The notes under the pieces are model-generated. The model did not search any database and was not told the DNA's origin. It saw only the letters and a program-made list of their open reading frames with translations. Below are positions 9,144 through 17,439 of a stretch of DNA of 39,281 nt, piece by piece (within the stretch, counting starts at the first letter, position 1; each line of letters starts with the position of its first letter). Origin of the DNA: Neptuniibacter pectenicola (GTDB taxonomy: Bacteria > Pseudomonadota > Gammaproteobacteria > Pseudomonadales > Balneatricaceae); assembly GCF_001597735.1 (NCBI RefSeq), contig NZ_LUTS01000017.1:1-39281 (forward strand), in the 5' to 3' direction. The translations under genes were made by a program, and so were the position numbers.

Positions 9144-9284
9144 CGTGGATCTCCTGTTCATGGAACGAATACGAAGGACGGCCTCGAGAAGCGGAATGGA
9201 TGGCAATGATGCCCTAGGATTTTTTGCCGCAAGGATTATGGAAGCCAATAAAGGGGATGCCTCAAGGAGTGAAGCATCCCTTTT
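9144..9284 (+). ncRNA. Predicted Csr/Rsm-type CsrA-sequestering sRNA, copy 2
   Basis: About 140 bases with ten GGA motifs. It ends in a strong terminator, GGGATGC/GCATCCC (9254-9260 with 9274-9280) plus TTTT, whose loop again shows GGA (TCA-AGGAG-TGA). It aligns with copy 1 at ATGGAACG, AAGCGGAATG and the terminator loop (CTCAA-GGA-like, then GAAG), so the two look like an old tandem duplication. Overlapping short ORFs on both strands show no protein-like features. The likely role is titration of a CsrA/RsmA protein encoded elsewhere. The start is inferred from the -10. Confidence 0.7.
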
Positions 9285-9421
9285 ACCTTTATTACATCTT
9301 ATCTATATCAACGGTTATGCTCTTTAACCGCTCAATCCCCATTGAAGCCATACACACAGATCGTGTAGCGACAGACAACTAAGCTGCAAAGACATCCCGT
9401 TAAACATCTACTAAGATTTGA

Positions 9422-10465
9422 TTACCCGCCAGAAACGCTGGGCCTACAGGTACGACTCCAGGCATCATCAACAACTGACTGCACGGTACGATTACAACCC
9501 GCCGCTATCCATTCCGCTAACACTGTTGCTAAGTCTGGAAATAGCTGAGGCTCAGGCATAGGCAACGCCAGCCACTGTGCCACCCGCTCAGAATAAAGAT
9601 CATGAATAACCGTGCCCAAGCCTAAATGCTCAAGCACTTCCGCATTAGATTCCTGCTCAGCCTGCCCCAGCTGCGGTAACGTTAAAATCTTCTTACCGTA
9701 CTGTATAGCCTCACTCAGCAAGCCAAACCCAGAATTACAAATAACACCGGCACAATCCGATAAGTCACGATGAAAACCTTCACGCGCAAATGGCCGAAAA
9801 TGCACATTACCGTCATCTAACGCCTGATCAACCGGTGCATACACAAAAAAATCGTATGCACTATGCACCGCTAACGCCCGTTTAATCATCTCCACATTGT
9901 CATGGGGCAGGTAGACAACAACCTTATTTGCGCACTTAGCGGGGGGAAATAGCGGCGGTTGAATCAAAGGGGGACAGATCGCCTGATTAAAATGATGCCA
10001 ATGAATACCGACCGCAATTTTAGCGGGCGCGAAACATTTAATTTGATGCCTAAAGAAAAAACCTGACTTTGAGTCAGGTAGTTGATGCAAAAAAGCATAT
10101 TGATGGGCAATACCTATACTCGGCACACCTTTAAGCTTGGCGGCCCATGCGGTCACCGGCTCAAAATCAGTAATAACAAGGTCGTAGTCATCTAAATTGA
10201 GCGCTAAAATATCTTGCACCAACCTTAGCGGGTTATTACCGGTCAACGTCTTCCACTTATCGACCTTACTCCCCTCCATATAGAAGGTTAAGCCCCGTTT
10301 ACACTGATACTCGCCAAAAGGCTCCATATTAAAGAAGCCATCAGGCGCTCGCCCACTAAAAAGGTAGTCAACCTCTACACCGGCTTTTGCTAACGCAGGG
10401 GCCATTACCCGTGCACGCGTAATATGACCATTACCTGTCGCCTGAACACCATAAAGTACTTTCAT
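9422..10465 (-). CDS. MJ1255/VC2487-type glycosyltransferase
   Basis: 347 residues with a GT-B look. The N-terminal VLYGVQATGNGHITRARVM is the substrate-side glycine-rich loop typical of the MJ1255/VC2487 family. The C-terminal half has ICNSGFGLLSEAIQYGKKIL and LPQLGQAEQESNA, matching the UDP-sugar-binding region of MurG-like and UGT enzymes. There is no signal peptide or clear membrane span, so it is probably cytosolic or membrane-associated. Its start lies three bases after the PAP2 phosphatase stop, so the two are almost certainly co-translated, suggesting work on a lipid-linked substrate. Acceptor and sugar are unknown. Confidence 0.82.
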   Translation of the reverse strand: MKVLYGVQATGNGHITRARVMAPALAKAGVEVDYLFSGRAPDGFFNMEPFGEYQCKRGLTFYMEGSKVDKWKTLTGNNPLRLVQDILALNLDDYDLVITDFEPVTAWAAKLKGVPSIGIAHQYAFLHQLPDSKSGFFFRHQIKCFAPAKIAVGIHWHHFNQAICPPLIQPPLFPPAKCANKVVVYLPHDNVEMIKRALAVHSAYDFFVYAPVDQALDDGNVHFRPFAREGFHRDLSDCAGVICNSGFGLLSEAIQYGKKILTLPQLGQAEQESNAEVLEHLGLGTVIHDLYSERVAQWLALPMPEPQLFPDLATVLAEWIAAGCNRTVQSVVDDAWSRTCRPSVSGG

Positions 10466-10468
10466 CAG

Positions 10469-11005
10469 CTAAAGCACAATCAACACAGGCAAAAAGCTTA
10501 ACGCGAAGGTCGCGCTACAAAGGCCTAACACGCCACCCGCTACAATATCAGACGGGTAATGAACACCTAAAAGTATCCGAGAAACCCCGACCATCAAGGC
10601 GCAACTATAAGCAAACTCAGCGTATGCAGGGTAAAAATGGGCAATTAATACCGCAAATACAAATGCGGCAGCGGAATGCCCTGACGGAAAGCTAAATTTA
10701 TCAGAAGGGACGATGTAGGCTTCGATTGAAAGCGATTCACACGGGCGATCTCGCTTAATCGTATTTTTTAGCAGTAAATAGAGCGGCAGTTCAATTGAGT
10801 AAGCAAATAATCCTGCGATCAGAAAAGCCATTCCTGAAACAGGCTCAAAGATCGCTAGAAAGACACCTAACAGCAGATAAAAACCACCATCACCTAGGCG
10901 CGAAATTTGACGACTAATTAACGCCATTTGAGGCGCTTGCGGTAAACCTAAACACCAGTTAAAGGCAAATAGGTCAAACGCGGTAAGAAACTTCATAGCA
11001 CTCAT
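10469..11005 (-). CDS. PAP2-family membrane phosphatase
   Basis: 178 residues, about five hydrophobic segments. The three phosphatidic-acid-phosphatase motifs are intact: KNTIKRDRP (K-x6-RP), PSGH, and SRILLGVHYPSD (SR-x5-H-x3-D). Such enzymes dephosphorylate lipid phosphates or undecaprenyl pyrophosphate at the outer face of the inner membrane. GGAG lies ten bases before the ATG. It is directly followed by the MJ1255-type glycosyltransferase, a pairing that suggests membrane lipid or glycolipid processing. The actual substrate cannot be read from sequence. Confidence 0.88.
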   Translation of the reverse strand: MSAMKFLTAFDLFAFNWCLGLPQAPQMALISRQISRLGDGGFYLLLGVFLAIFEPVSGMAFLIAGLFAYSIELPLYLLLKNTIKRDRPCESLSIEAYIVPSDKFSFPSGHSAAAFVFAVLIAHFYPAYAEFAYSCALMVGVSRILLGVHYPSDIVAGGVLGLCSATFALSFLPVLIVL

Positions 11006-11105
11006 ATTCGGAGGTCTCCAAGTACTCTTGTCATACCCAAAGATAATGAGCAGTCAAGGTGACATTCCGATGAATGAGTATTTACATTTTTATGACAACA
11101 CTAAG

Positions 11106-12038
11106 TTAAAGCACAGCCTCTGCCATCTCCTTCATAAACTGCCGCGTAAACCATTGCGCAGCCATCTCAACAACGATCTTAGGCTTCATTAAAGGCACCA
11201 TATGCCCTTCATTATCCATAACCAACAACTCTAAAGGCTGGTCGCAATAACTCATTACTCGACGGGAATAGCTCAATGGCAACACTTCATCTTGATCGCC
11301 ATGCAAAATAGCAGCAGAAAAATCAAACTCACGATTAACGATGTCACACCGGTAATTAAACAGGCTCGACAACGTTCGAAGGGGGTAGTCAAAAACAATT
11401 AACGGGTCTTGGTTAATCTCTTGCGCGACAGGGTGTCCCTTAAGCAACTGCTCAAAATCTACAAACGTTTTCAAAGGCACTTTATACCCCGGCATCATAA
11501 GCGACGATGCCCATGTCCAATTCCAGCCCATGCGATAGCCCATATCAGGCGCCACATCAGGGACCAGCAACGTGCCACATAAAACGGCACTTAATCGATC
11601 ATCCTTTTCTGCTGCAGCCATCGCTAATAAAGCACCGATGGAGTAGCCATAAATACCAAAAGGCCCGTCAAAGCGCTGTTCAAGTACATCTAATACATCC
11701 GAGACCGCTTCACACATCTGCTCAACCGTGTAATCGCCTCGCGTACCTGCAGAGTAGCCATGGCCTAGCGGGTCGATACCCACAACATTAAAGCCTTTCT
11801 TTGACAACTCAGCCAGCAACTCAGCATACAATTCACAGTAGGTGCCGATACCGGGTAAAAATAAGATAGTGGGGGCTTCTGGGCCGTATTCATACAACTC
11901 ACAATGAACAGCCTTCTCACCTACACAAAAAGCAGTCCGCTCTTTCAGGTAAGATTCAACATTGAGCTTTTCGCGCAAATTAGCACGAAAAGCACTACTT
12001 TCTTGGGATAAAACGGGGGGTCTAATCTGTACAGTCAT
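11106..12038 (-). CDS. Alpha/beta hydrolase, lysophospholipase-like
   Basis: 310 residues with the alpha/beta hydrolase triad: nucleophile elbow GYSIG (serine near residue 130), a late aspartate in HGDQDEVLP and histidine in DNEGHMVP. The oxyanion region is LFLPGIGTY. No signal peptide is seen. The ATG at 12038 is chosen over an upstream TTG (12056), which would overlap the mutM end. It begins five bases after the mutM stop, so it is probably in the mutM transcript. The substrate is unknown; esterase or lysophospholipase is a family-level guess. Confidence 0.8.
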   Translation of the reverse strand: MTVQIRPPVLSQESSAFRANLREKLNVESYLKERTAFCVGEKAVHCELYEYGPEAPTILFLPGIGTYCELYAELLAELSKKGFNVVGIDPLGHGYSAGTRGDYTVEQMCEAVSDVLDVLEQRFDGPFGIYGYSIGALLAMAAAEKDDRLSAVLCGTLLVPDVAPDMGYRMGWNWTWASSLMMPGYKVPLKTFVDFEQLLKGHPVAQEINQDPLIVFDYPLRTLSSLFNYRCDIVNREFDFSAAILHGDQDEVLPLSYSRRVMSYCDQPLELLVMDNEGHMVPLMKPKIVVEMAAQWFTRQFMKEMAEAVL

Positions 12039-12043
12039 AAATA

Positions 12044-12856
12044 TTATCTCTGGCAATGCTTACAAAAAACGGTAGAGCGTTGCCCTAATCGCACTTCAGT
12101 CAAAGGAGTTAAACAGTTAACACAAGGCTCTCCTTTACGGCCATATGCATGTAGCTTCTGTTGAAAGTAACCGGGTTTACCATCACTACCGACAAAATCT
12201 TTCAACGTAGTGCCTCCCTGCTTTATCGCGGCGGCAAGTACATCTTTAATGGCATCAACCAATATAAGAAGCCGCGCTTTGGAAATATTCCCTGCTGACC
12301 TTCGTGGATCTATTCCACTAATAAATAGCGCTTCTGTAGCATAAATGTTACCAACACCCACGACGACTTTACTATCCATAATTAACGATTTAATAGCCGT
12401 CTTTTTACTGGCACAACAACCCACTAAATAATCGACATTAAACGATTCACTCAGTGGTTCAGGCCCCAGCTTATAAAGTAACGCGTGATGTTCGCCTTCT
12501 GGCTGCCACAAAACAGAGCCAAATCGGCGAGGGTCGGTCAATCTAAGAATATGATCATTGGAAAAACAAAAATCCACATGATCATGCTTTTGAGGTTCAA
12601 TGCCCTCATCAACAATCCGTAGGCTTCCAGACATCCCCAAATGGAGCATGACCTGGCCACCTTCAAAACAAACTAAAATGTACTTCCCCCGACGATAAAC
12701 ATCTAACACCCGTTTACCTTCTATTCTTTCTGCAAGAAAATCAGGAATGGGCCATCTTAAATTCGGGTTTCGTACTTTCAATTTAGTCAACGTCTCGCCC
12801 TTAATATGGGGGCTTATACCGCGACAGGTGGTTTCTACTTCAGGTAATTCTGGCAT
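12044..12856 (-). CDS. mutM: Formamidopyrimidine-DNA glycosylase (Fpg/MutM)
   Basis: Bifunctional base-excision repair enzyme removing 8-oxoguanine and FapyG and cutting the abasic site. The N-terminal MPELPEVE supplies the catalytic proline and glutamate after Met removal. K58 in RRGKYIL and R260 in the zinc finger are the other key residues. The C-terminal zinc finger is CVNC...CKHC with C245, C248, C265 and C268. At 270 residues it is essentially E. coli length. It heads a short minus-strand unit with the alpha/beta hydrolase and is divergent from the antiporter gene across 160 bases. Confidence 0.96.
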   Translation of the reverse strand: MPELPEVETTCRGISPHIKGETLTKLKVRNPNLRWPIPDFLAERIEGKRVLDVYRRGKYILVCFEGGQVMLHLGMSGSLRIVDEGIEPQKHDHVDFCFSNDHILRLTDPRRFGSVLWQPEGEHHALLYKLGPEPLSESFNVDYLVGCCASKKTAIKSLIMDSKVVVGVGNIYATEALFISGIDPRRSAGNISKARLLILVDAIKDVLAAAIKQGGTTLKDFVGSDGKPGYFQQKLHAYGRKGEPCVNCLTPLTEVRLGQRSTVFCKHCQR

Positions 12857-13017
12857 CGATGTAACTAATTACACTCATCATATCAAGAAAAGTCTCTACC
12901 AGATTAACACAAAACAAAGAATTAAGTGCTAAAAGCCAATCCACAGCGCAAAATCAGCGTGTTAAACTTCACCCCTTTACTATATAAAGCTAATTTATCA
13001 GGCAGCCTCAATAGCTT

Positions 13018-14604
13018 ATGGATTTTATCTGGATACTCTTTGCATTTGTTTGTGGTTACACGCTACGTTTAATCGAAATGCCACCGCTTATTGGTTATCT
13101 TTTTGCGGGTTTTTTCCTTAATTTCATCGGCATAGAGCCCATTGATAGCTTAGACAGCTTGGCTGATCTAGGTATCACTTTGATGCTTTTCACTATAGGC
13201 CTAAAGCTAAATATAAAGGACCTATTAAGGCAAGAGGTCTGGGTAAGCAGCCTGTCACATATGGGGCTATGGACACTATTAGTCGGCTCAATATTATTAT
13301 TACTGTCGATCATGTCTGTGCCATTCTTTACCGGACTTGACCTTAAATCAGCCGCACTCATCAGCTTTGCACTCAGTTTCAGCAGCACCGTATGCATTGT
13401 TAAACTCTTAGAAGAAAATGGAGAGATGCAAACACGACATGGCCAGCTCGCTATCGGCGTGTTAGTTATGCAAGATATTGTTGCCGTTCTATTTTTAGCA
13501 TTCGCAACGGGTAAAGTGCCGTCAATCTGGGCACTAGGACTATTTGGTTTACTCCTAGTCAGGCCGCTATTGAATCACCTACTTATGCGCGCAGGCCATG
13601 GCGAACTCTTACCACTATCGGGATTTTTCTTAGCCCTAGGTGGCTATGAGCTGTTCACCCTCGTTGGGGTCAAAGGCGATTTAGGTGCATTAATTGTCGG
13701 CATGTTACTGAGCACACACCCTAAAGCCAGTGAGTTAACAAAATCACTTCTTAGCTTTAAAGACCTATTTCTTATCGGCTTTTTCCTATCCATTGGCTTC
13801 ACCGCGCTGCCTAGCTGGCCGATGCTTGGCATGGCGCTCGCTCTGGCAGTCCTAATCCCATTCAAGTACTTCATGTTCTTCTTATTATTTACAAAGCTAA
13901 ATTTACGAGGCAGAACATCCTATCTTTGCGCACTTGCGCTCAGCAACTTCAGTGAATTCGGCCTTATCGTGGCCTACCTTTGCGTCGATAGCGGCTGGTT
14001 AAACAAAGAGTGGTTAGTCATCTTGGCCTTAGCTGTATCTATCTCCTTTATATTAACCAGTATTGTATACCGCTCAGCCCACTCCATTTTTGCGCGCTAC
14101 AAGCAAAACATTAAACGTTATGAGAGCAACACCCCCCTAACAAACGACATATTCATTCAGCCGAAAGACTCCGAAATTCTAGTCATCGGCCTTGGGCGTG
14201 TCGGTAAAGGTGCATTTAGAGCGCTGCATAACATTGTAGGCGATAAAGTATGGGGGATGGATGCTGACCGTAACCGCATCAAGAAATTCCAAGAGAGAGG
14301 GCTGCACGTATTCTATGGTGATGGTGAAGATGCGGACCTTTGGAGCAACATGAATACCAATGACATCAAACTCATTTTGCTTGCCCTGCCCTCAATTGAT
14401 GACATCCTCAACATAGCCAGACAGTTGCGGAATGCAAACTATTCAGGTGATATTGCAGCCATCGCCCGCTACCCAGATGAACACGACATCCTCGTGGAGG
14501 GTGGCATTGATAATGTATTTAACTTCTATACTGAAGCAGGCCTAGGTTTTGCGGAAGAAAGCCTGCAGATCATTGCCAGCCGACATCACCAAACCTCACC
14601 TTAA
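13018..14604 (+). CDS. CPA2-type cation:proton antiporter with TrkA-N domain
   Basis: 528 residues. The first 370 or so form about a dozen hydrophobic helices of the Na+/H+ exchanger fold, including IGYLFAGFFL, LADLGITLMLFTIGL and the GVLVMQDIVAVLFLAF signature of CPA2/KefB-like proteins. A cytoplasmic Rossmann domain starts near residue 385 (VIGLGRVGKGAFRAL), an NAD-binding RCK/TrkA-N module ending in ARYPDEHDILVEGGIDNVF. No separate TrkA-C domain is visible. The best general match is the YbaL/RosB-like group. The transported cation (K+ or Na+) is not decidable. A terminator follows the stop. Confidence 0.85.
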   Translation: MDFIWILFAFVCGYTLRLIEMPPLIGYLFAGFFLNFIGIEPIDSLDSLADLGITLMLFTIGLKLNIKDLLRQEVWVSSLSHMGLWTLLVGSILLLLSIMSVPFFTGLDLKSAALISFALSFSSTVCIVKLLEENGEMQTRHGQLAIGVLVMQDIVAVLFLAFATGKVPSIWALGLFGLLLVRPLLNHLLMRAGHGELLPLSGFFLALGGYELFTLVGVKGDLGALIVGMLLSTHPKASELTKSLLSFKDLFLIGFFLSIGFTALPSWPMLGMALALAVLIPFKYFMFFLLFTKLNLRGRTSYLCALALSNFSEFGLIVAYLCVDSGWLNKEWLVILALAVSISFILTSIVYRSAHSIFARYKQNIKRYESNTPLTNDIFIQPKDSEILVIGLGRVGKGAFRALHNIVGDKVWGMDADRNRIKKFQERGLHVFYGDGEDADLWSNMNTNDIKLILLALPSIDDILNIARQLRNANYSGDIAAIARYPDEHDILVEGGIDNVFNFYTEAGLGFAEESLQIIASRHHQTSP

Positions 14605-14630
14605 TGCTAAGACCCGAAATTTAAAACAAA

Positions 14631-14660
14631 AAAAAACCCGATACAAGATCGGATTTTTTT
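14631..14660 (+). terminator. Terminator between the antiporter and rpmG, usable both ways
   Basis: CCGAT (14638-14642) and ATCGG (14648-14652) form a short stem around ACAAG, followed by seven Ts and preceded by a long A-run. It can stop the antiporter transcript and, on the other strand, rpmB-rpmG. Confidence 0.75.
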
Positions 14661-14675
14661 GAAGAACTTAAAATC

Positions 14676-14843
14676 TTATTTGATTTTGTGTTCTTTATAT
14701 TCAACGTGTTTACGCACTACTGGATCGTACTTTTTGAACACCATCTTTTCAGGAGTGTTACGTTTGTTCTTATCAGTAGTGTAAAAGTGACCTGTACCGG
14801 CAGAAGAAACCAGTTTGATCTTCTCGCGTGAGCCTTTAGCCAT
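14676..14843 (-). CDS. rpmG: 50S ribosomal protein L33
   Basis: 55 residues, identical in length to E. coli L33. It begins [20 protein letters not shown] and ends VEYKEHKIK. It has none of the paired cysteines of the zinc-binding form, so it is the zinc-independent (C-) type. It follows rpmB by 11 bases, the standard rpmB-rpmG operon. Confidence 0.97.
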   Translation of the reverse strand: MAKGSREKIKLVSSAGTGHFYTTDKNKRNTPEKMVFKKYDPVVRKHVEYKEHKIK

Positions 14844-14854
14844 GATTCAGTTCC

Positions 14855-15091
14855 TTATACTTTAATGCCGTTGGCACGAACATCAGCAAGAACTGCGTCG
14901 ATACCTTTTTTGTCAATGATACGCATACCTTTAGCAGATACACGAATACGAACAAATTTCTGCTCGCTCTCTACCCAAAAACGATGCCAATGCAGGTTTG
15001 GAAGAAAACGGCGACGAGTTTTACGCTGTGAGTGGGAAACATTATTCCCTGTAACTGGACGCTTGCCAGTTACCATACAAACTTTAGACAT
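14855..15091 (-). CDS. rpmB: 50S ribosomal protein L28
   Basis: 78 residues, the same length as E. coli L28, starting [20 protein letters not shown] and ending with the conserved [19 protein letters not shown]. It assembles into the large subunit. First gene of the rpmB-rpmG operon, behind a leader of about 195 bases. Confidence 0.97.
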   Translation of the reverse strand: MSKVCMVTGKRPVTGNNVSHSQRKTRRRFLPNLHWHRFWVESEQKFVRIRVSAKGMRIIDKKGIDAVLADVRANGIKV

Positions 15092-15286
15092 ATTAATAGC
15101 CTTATAGATTAATGGTTACGTTTCTACCCTTTAAATTTATCAAAATAGCCTTCTGTGGCCTTAAACAGTCAAATAATGGCTATTCAAAACACGTTGGATA
15201 TATCTGCACTCATCAGATTCCAAGCTATCTCTTAGGCGGAGCGTCCCGTAACTGAACAAACTACCGTACCGGAGTGTGGATAGAAG

Positions 15287-15299
15287 GTCGCGCATTATA
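15287..15299 (-). promoter_or_regulatory. rpmB: Promoter of rpmB-rpmG (-10 and GC-rich discriminator)
   Basis: On the minus strand a perfect TATAAT (15299-15294) is followed by GCGCGACC, a GC-rich discriminator of the kind that makes ribosomal promoters sensitive to ppGpp. No convincing -35 is present at 16-18 bases. The start near 15287 leaves an untranslated leader of about 195 bases. I see no known leader motif in it. Confidence 0.55.
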
Positions 15300-15340
15300 C
15301 ACAAGTAAAACCAACAGCACTAGTCTAAAAGCACTTTTGT

Positions 15341-16015
15341 TTACAACAACCCTCTTTCTGCAAACGAAACCACCTCTCTATCCCCCACAACCATATGATC
15401 GATCACTCGAACATCAATCATATTCAGCGCTTTAACCAAACGTTCCGTTATCTGTTGATCTGCCATGCTCGGCTCTGCGACACCGGAAGGGTGGTTATGC
15501 GCAAGCACAACCGCCGCCGCATTATTCGCCAGCGCCCGAGCCACAACCTCACGGGGGTAAACCGCGGCCGCATTGATCGTGCCTAAAAATAGCGTTTCAT
15601 AATTGATCACTTGATGTTTGTTATCCAAAAACAAGCAGGCGAAAACTTCTCGGGATTGATGACGCAGCTTTAAACTTAAATACTCTCTCACCTGCTGAGG
15701 GTTTTCCATTGCATCGCCGCGCTCAATGGATGAACGCAAATGCCGCCGACTCATTTCAAGTACGGCCTGCAGCTGAACATATTTAGCAACACCCAGCCCA
15801 TGGGCAGCACAAAAAGAGGCTTGCGTACTTTCCAGCAACGCTCGCAGGGACCCAAAATCATTTAAAAGGTCCCGCGCCAAATCAACCGCACTCTTCCCTT
15901 TAACCCCCGTCCGCAAAAAAATCGCTAACAGCTCCGCATCAGATAAGGCTGATGCACCTTGATGTAGCAATTTTTCTCGGGGACGCTCAGATAATGGCCA
16001 ATCCGTAATCGACAT
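15341..16015 (-). CDS. radC: RadC-family JAMM-domain protein
   Basis: 224 residues. An N-terminal helix-hairpin-helix-like part starts [17 protein letters not shown], followed by a JAMM/MPN+ metalloprotease-like domain with HNHPSG (H173, H175) and D186. All zinc ligands are intact. Despite the historic name, a DNA repair role is not established for the family. GGGAG lies six bases upstream of the ATG. It is divergent from coaBC, the usual arrangement in gammaproteobacteria. Confidence 0.95.
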   Translation of the reverse strand: MSITDWPLSERPREKLLHQGASALSDAELLAIFLRTGVKGKSAVDLARDLLNDFGSLRALLESTQASFCAAHGLGVAKYVQLQAVLEMSRRHLRSSIERGDAMENPQQVREYLSLKLRHQSREVFACLFLDNKHQVINYETLFLGTINAAAVYPREVVARALANNAAAVVLAHNHPSGVAEPSMADQQITERLVKALNMIDVRVIDHMVVGDREVVSFAERGLL

Positions 16016-16181
16016 AGTTAACTCCCTTTAAATACCATCAATCCTTGATGTTTTTTATTGAAATTAGACCTATACAATCTACGAAACTTTTACTAAAAAT
16101 GATATGGTTAACATCCGTCTTAATCGTCAGTGTGACACAGCACTTCTTATACAACCCTACAGATCACAGTACCCAGCACGT

Positions 16182-17390
16182 ATGCAGAGACTTACTAACA
16201 AGCAGATCATTTTAGGTATTACTGGTGGTATTGCCGCATACAAAAGCGCCGAATTAACGCGGCTTCTAAAAAATGCGGGCGCTGATGTCAGAGTCGTCAT
16301 GACGCCGTCAGCAACGGAGTTTATTACACCACTGACACTGCAAGCACTTTCTGGCAATCCGGTTCACCTTCATCTATTAGATACTGAAGCCGAAGCAGGT
16401 ATGGGGCATATAGAATTAGCTAAATGGGCCGACCTCGTTCTTATTGCCCCCGGAAGCGCTAATTTCATATCAAGGGTCGCTTCTGGACAGGGGGATGATC
16501 TACTCACCACCTTATGCCTAGCCACCGAAGCCCCTATCTGTATCGCACCGGCAATGAATCAAGCGATGTGGCGCGACGCAGGCACACAAGAGAACGCCAG
16601 CACCTTAAAGAAACGCGGCGTCACGCTGCTTGGCCCAGGTATAGGCGAACAAGCGTGCGGGGATAATGGCCCCGGACGCATGTTAGAGCCGAGCGATATT
16701 GCTTTATTAACAGCCGCTCAGTTTGAATCAGGCACGCTCACTGGAAAAACAGTGTTTATTACCGCGGGCCCCACCCGTGAAGCACTCGACCCCGTGCGCT
16801 ACATATCGAATCACAGTTCGGGGAAGATGGGCTATGCCTTAGCCCAAGCCGCAGCAGAAGCGGGTGCAAAAGTTAAACTGATAAGCGGCCCCGTTACGCT
16901 CCCACCCCCCGCACGCATAGAAACCATCACAGTAGAAAGCGCGCAAGAGATGCTCGAAGCGTCACTACAAGGACTGGCACACTGCGACATCTTTATAGCG
17001 GCGGCAGCCGTGGCTGATTATCGACCAACCGCGGTCTCTGAGCACAAGATCAAAAAAGGTTCAGAAGAGATCATGGAGTTACACCTTGTTAAAAACCCCG
17101 ATATTGTGGCGACGGTGGCCAGCATGGAAAACAAGCCCTTTACCGTTGGCTTTGCCGCTGAAACACGGGATGTTTTAAAATACGCTAAAGATAAATTAAC
17201 ACGTAAAAATCTAGATATGATCATCGCCAATGATGTTTCCCGTAATGATATAGGCTTCAATAGTGATGAAAATGCGGTCACAGTTGTCACCCACTCAGGC
17301 GCTGAAACATTGCCGCAAACATCAAAACGTAAGCTAGCGACCCAGCTGATCGATCATATCGCTAACCAATACACGCCACCAGCACGCTAA
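16182..17390 (+). CDS. coaBC: Bifunctional phosphopantothenoylcysteine decarboxylase/phosphopantothenate-cysteine ligase
   Basis: Fused CoaC-CoaB enzyme for two steps of coenzyme A synthesis. The CoaC flavin domain (residues 1 to about 185) shows GITGGIAAYKS, the catalytic histidine in MGHIELAKWADL, PAMNQAMW and ACGDNGPGRM. The CoaB domain follows with ITAGPTREALDPVRYISNHS, AAVADYRP, a lysine-rich KIKKG and VKNPDIVA. The ATG at 16182 gives 402 residues, like E. coli Dfp; the longer frame from 16104 adds 26 residues without family support. Its ribosome site is weak. dut, often directly downstream in relatives, is absent. Confidence 0.95.
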   Translation: MQRLTNKQIILGITGGIAAYKSAELTRLLKNAGADVRVVMTPSATEFITPLTLQALSGNPVHLHLLDTEAEAGMGHIELAKWADLVLIAPGSANFISRVASGQGDDLLTTLCLATEAPICIAPAMNQAMWRDAGTQENASTLKKRGVTLLGPGIGEQACGDNGPGRMLEPSDIALLTAAQFESGTLTGKTVFITAGPTREALDPVRYISNHSSGKMGYALAQAAAEAGAKVKLISGPVTLPPPARIETITVESAQEMLEASLQGLAHCDIFIAAAAVADYRPTAVSEHKIKKGSEEIMELHLVKNPDIVATVASMENKPFTVGFAAETRDVLKYAKDKLTRKNLDMIIANDVSRNDIGFNSDENAVTVVTHSGAETLPQTSKRKLATQLIDHIANQYTPPAR

Positions 17391-17439
17391 CTATGTATTG
17401 GTTTTCCCTTATTCATTTTATGCAAATTAAAGGATTAAC

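Noticed and set aside
9202-9225. Internal terminator in the second sRNA (GGCA-ATGA-TGCC then Ts)
   Set aside because: The stem is only four base pairs and is separated from the T-run by several bases; the hairpin at 9254-9280 is far stronger.
8898-9248. 116-residue minus-strand frame across the sRNA region
   Set aside because: No ribosome binding site and no family likeness; composition looks random, and it crosses two terminators and two promoters of the predicted sRNAs.
9067-9327. 86-residue plus-strand frame over the second sRNA
   Set aside because: Begins inside a palindrome, runs through the upstream box, the -10 and the terminator of copy 2, and has no protein-like conservation signal or start site.
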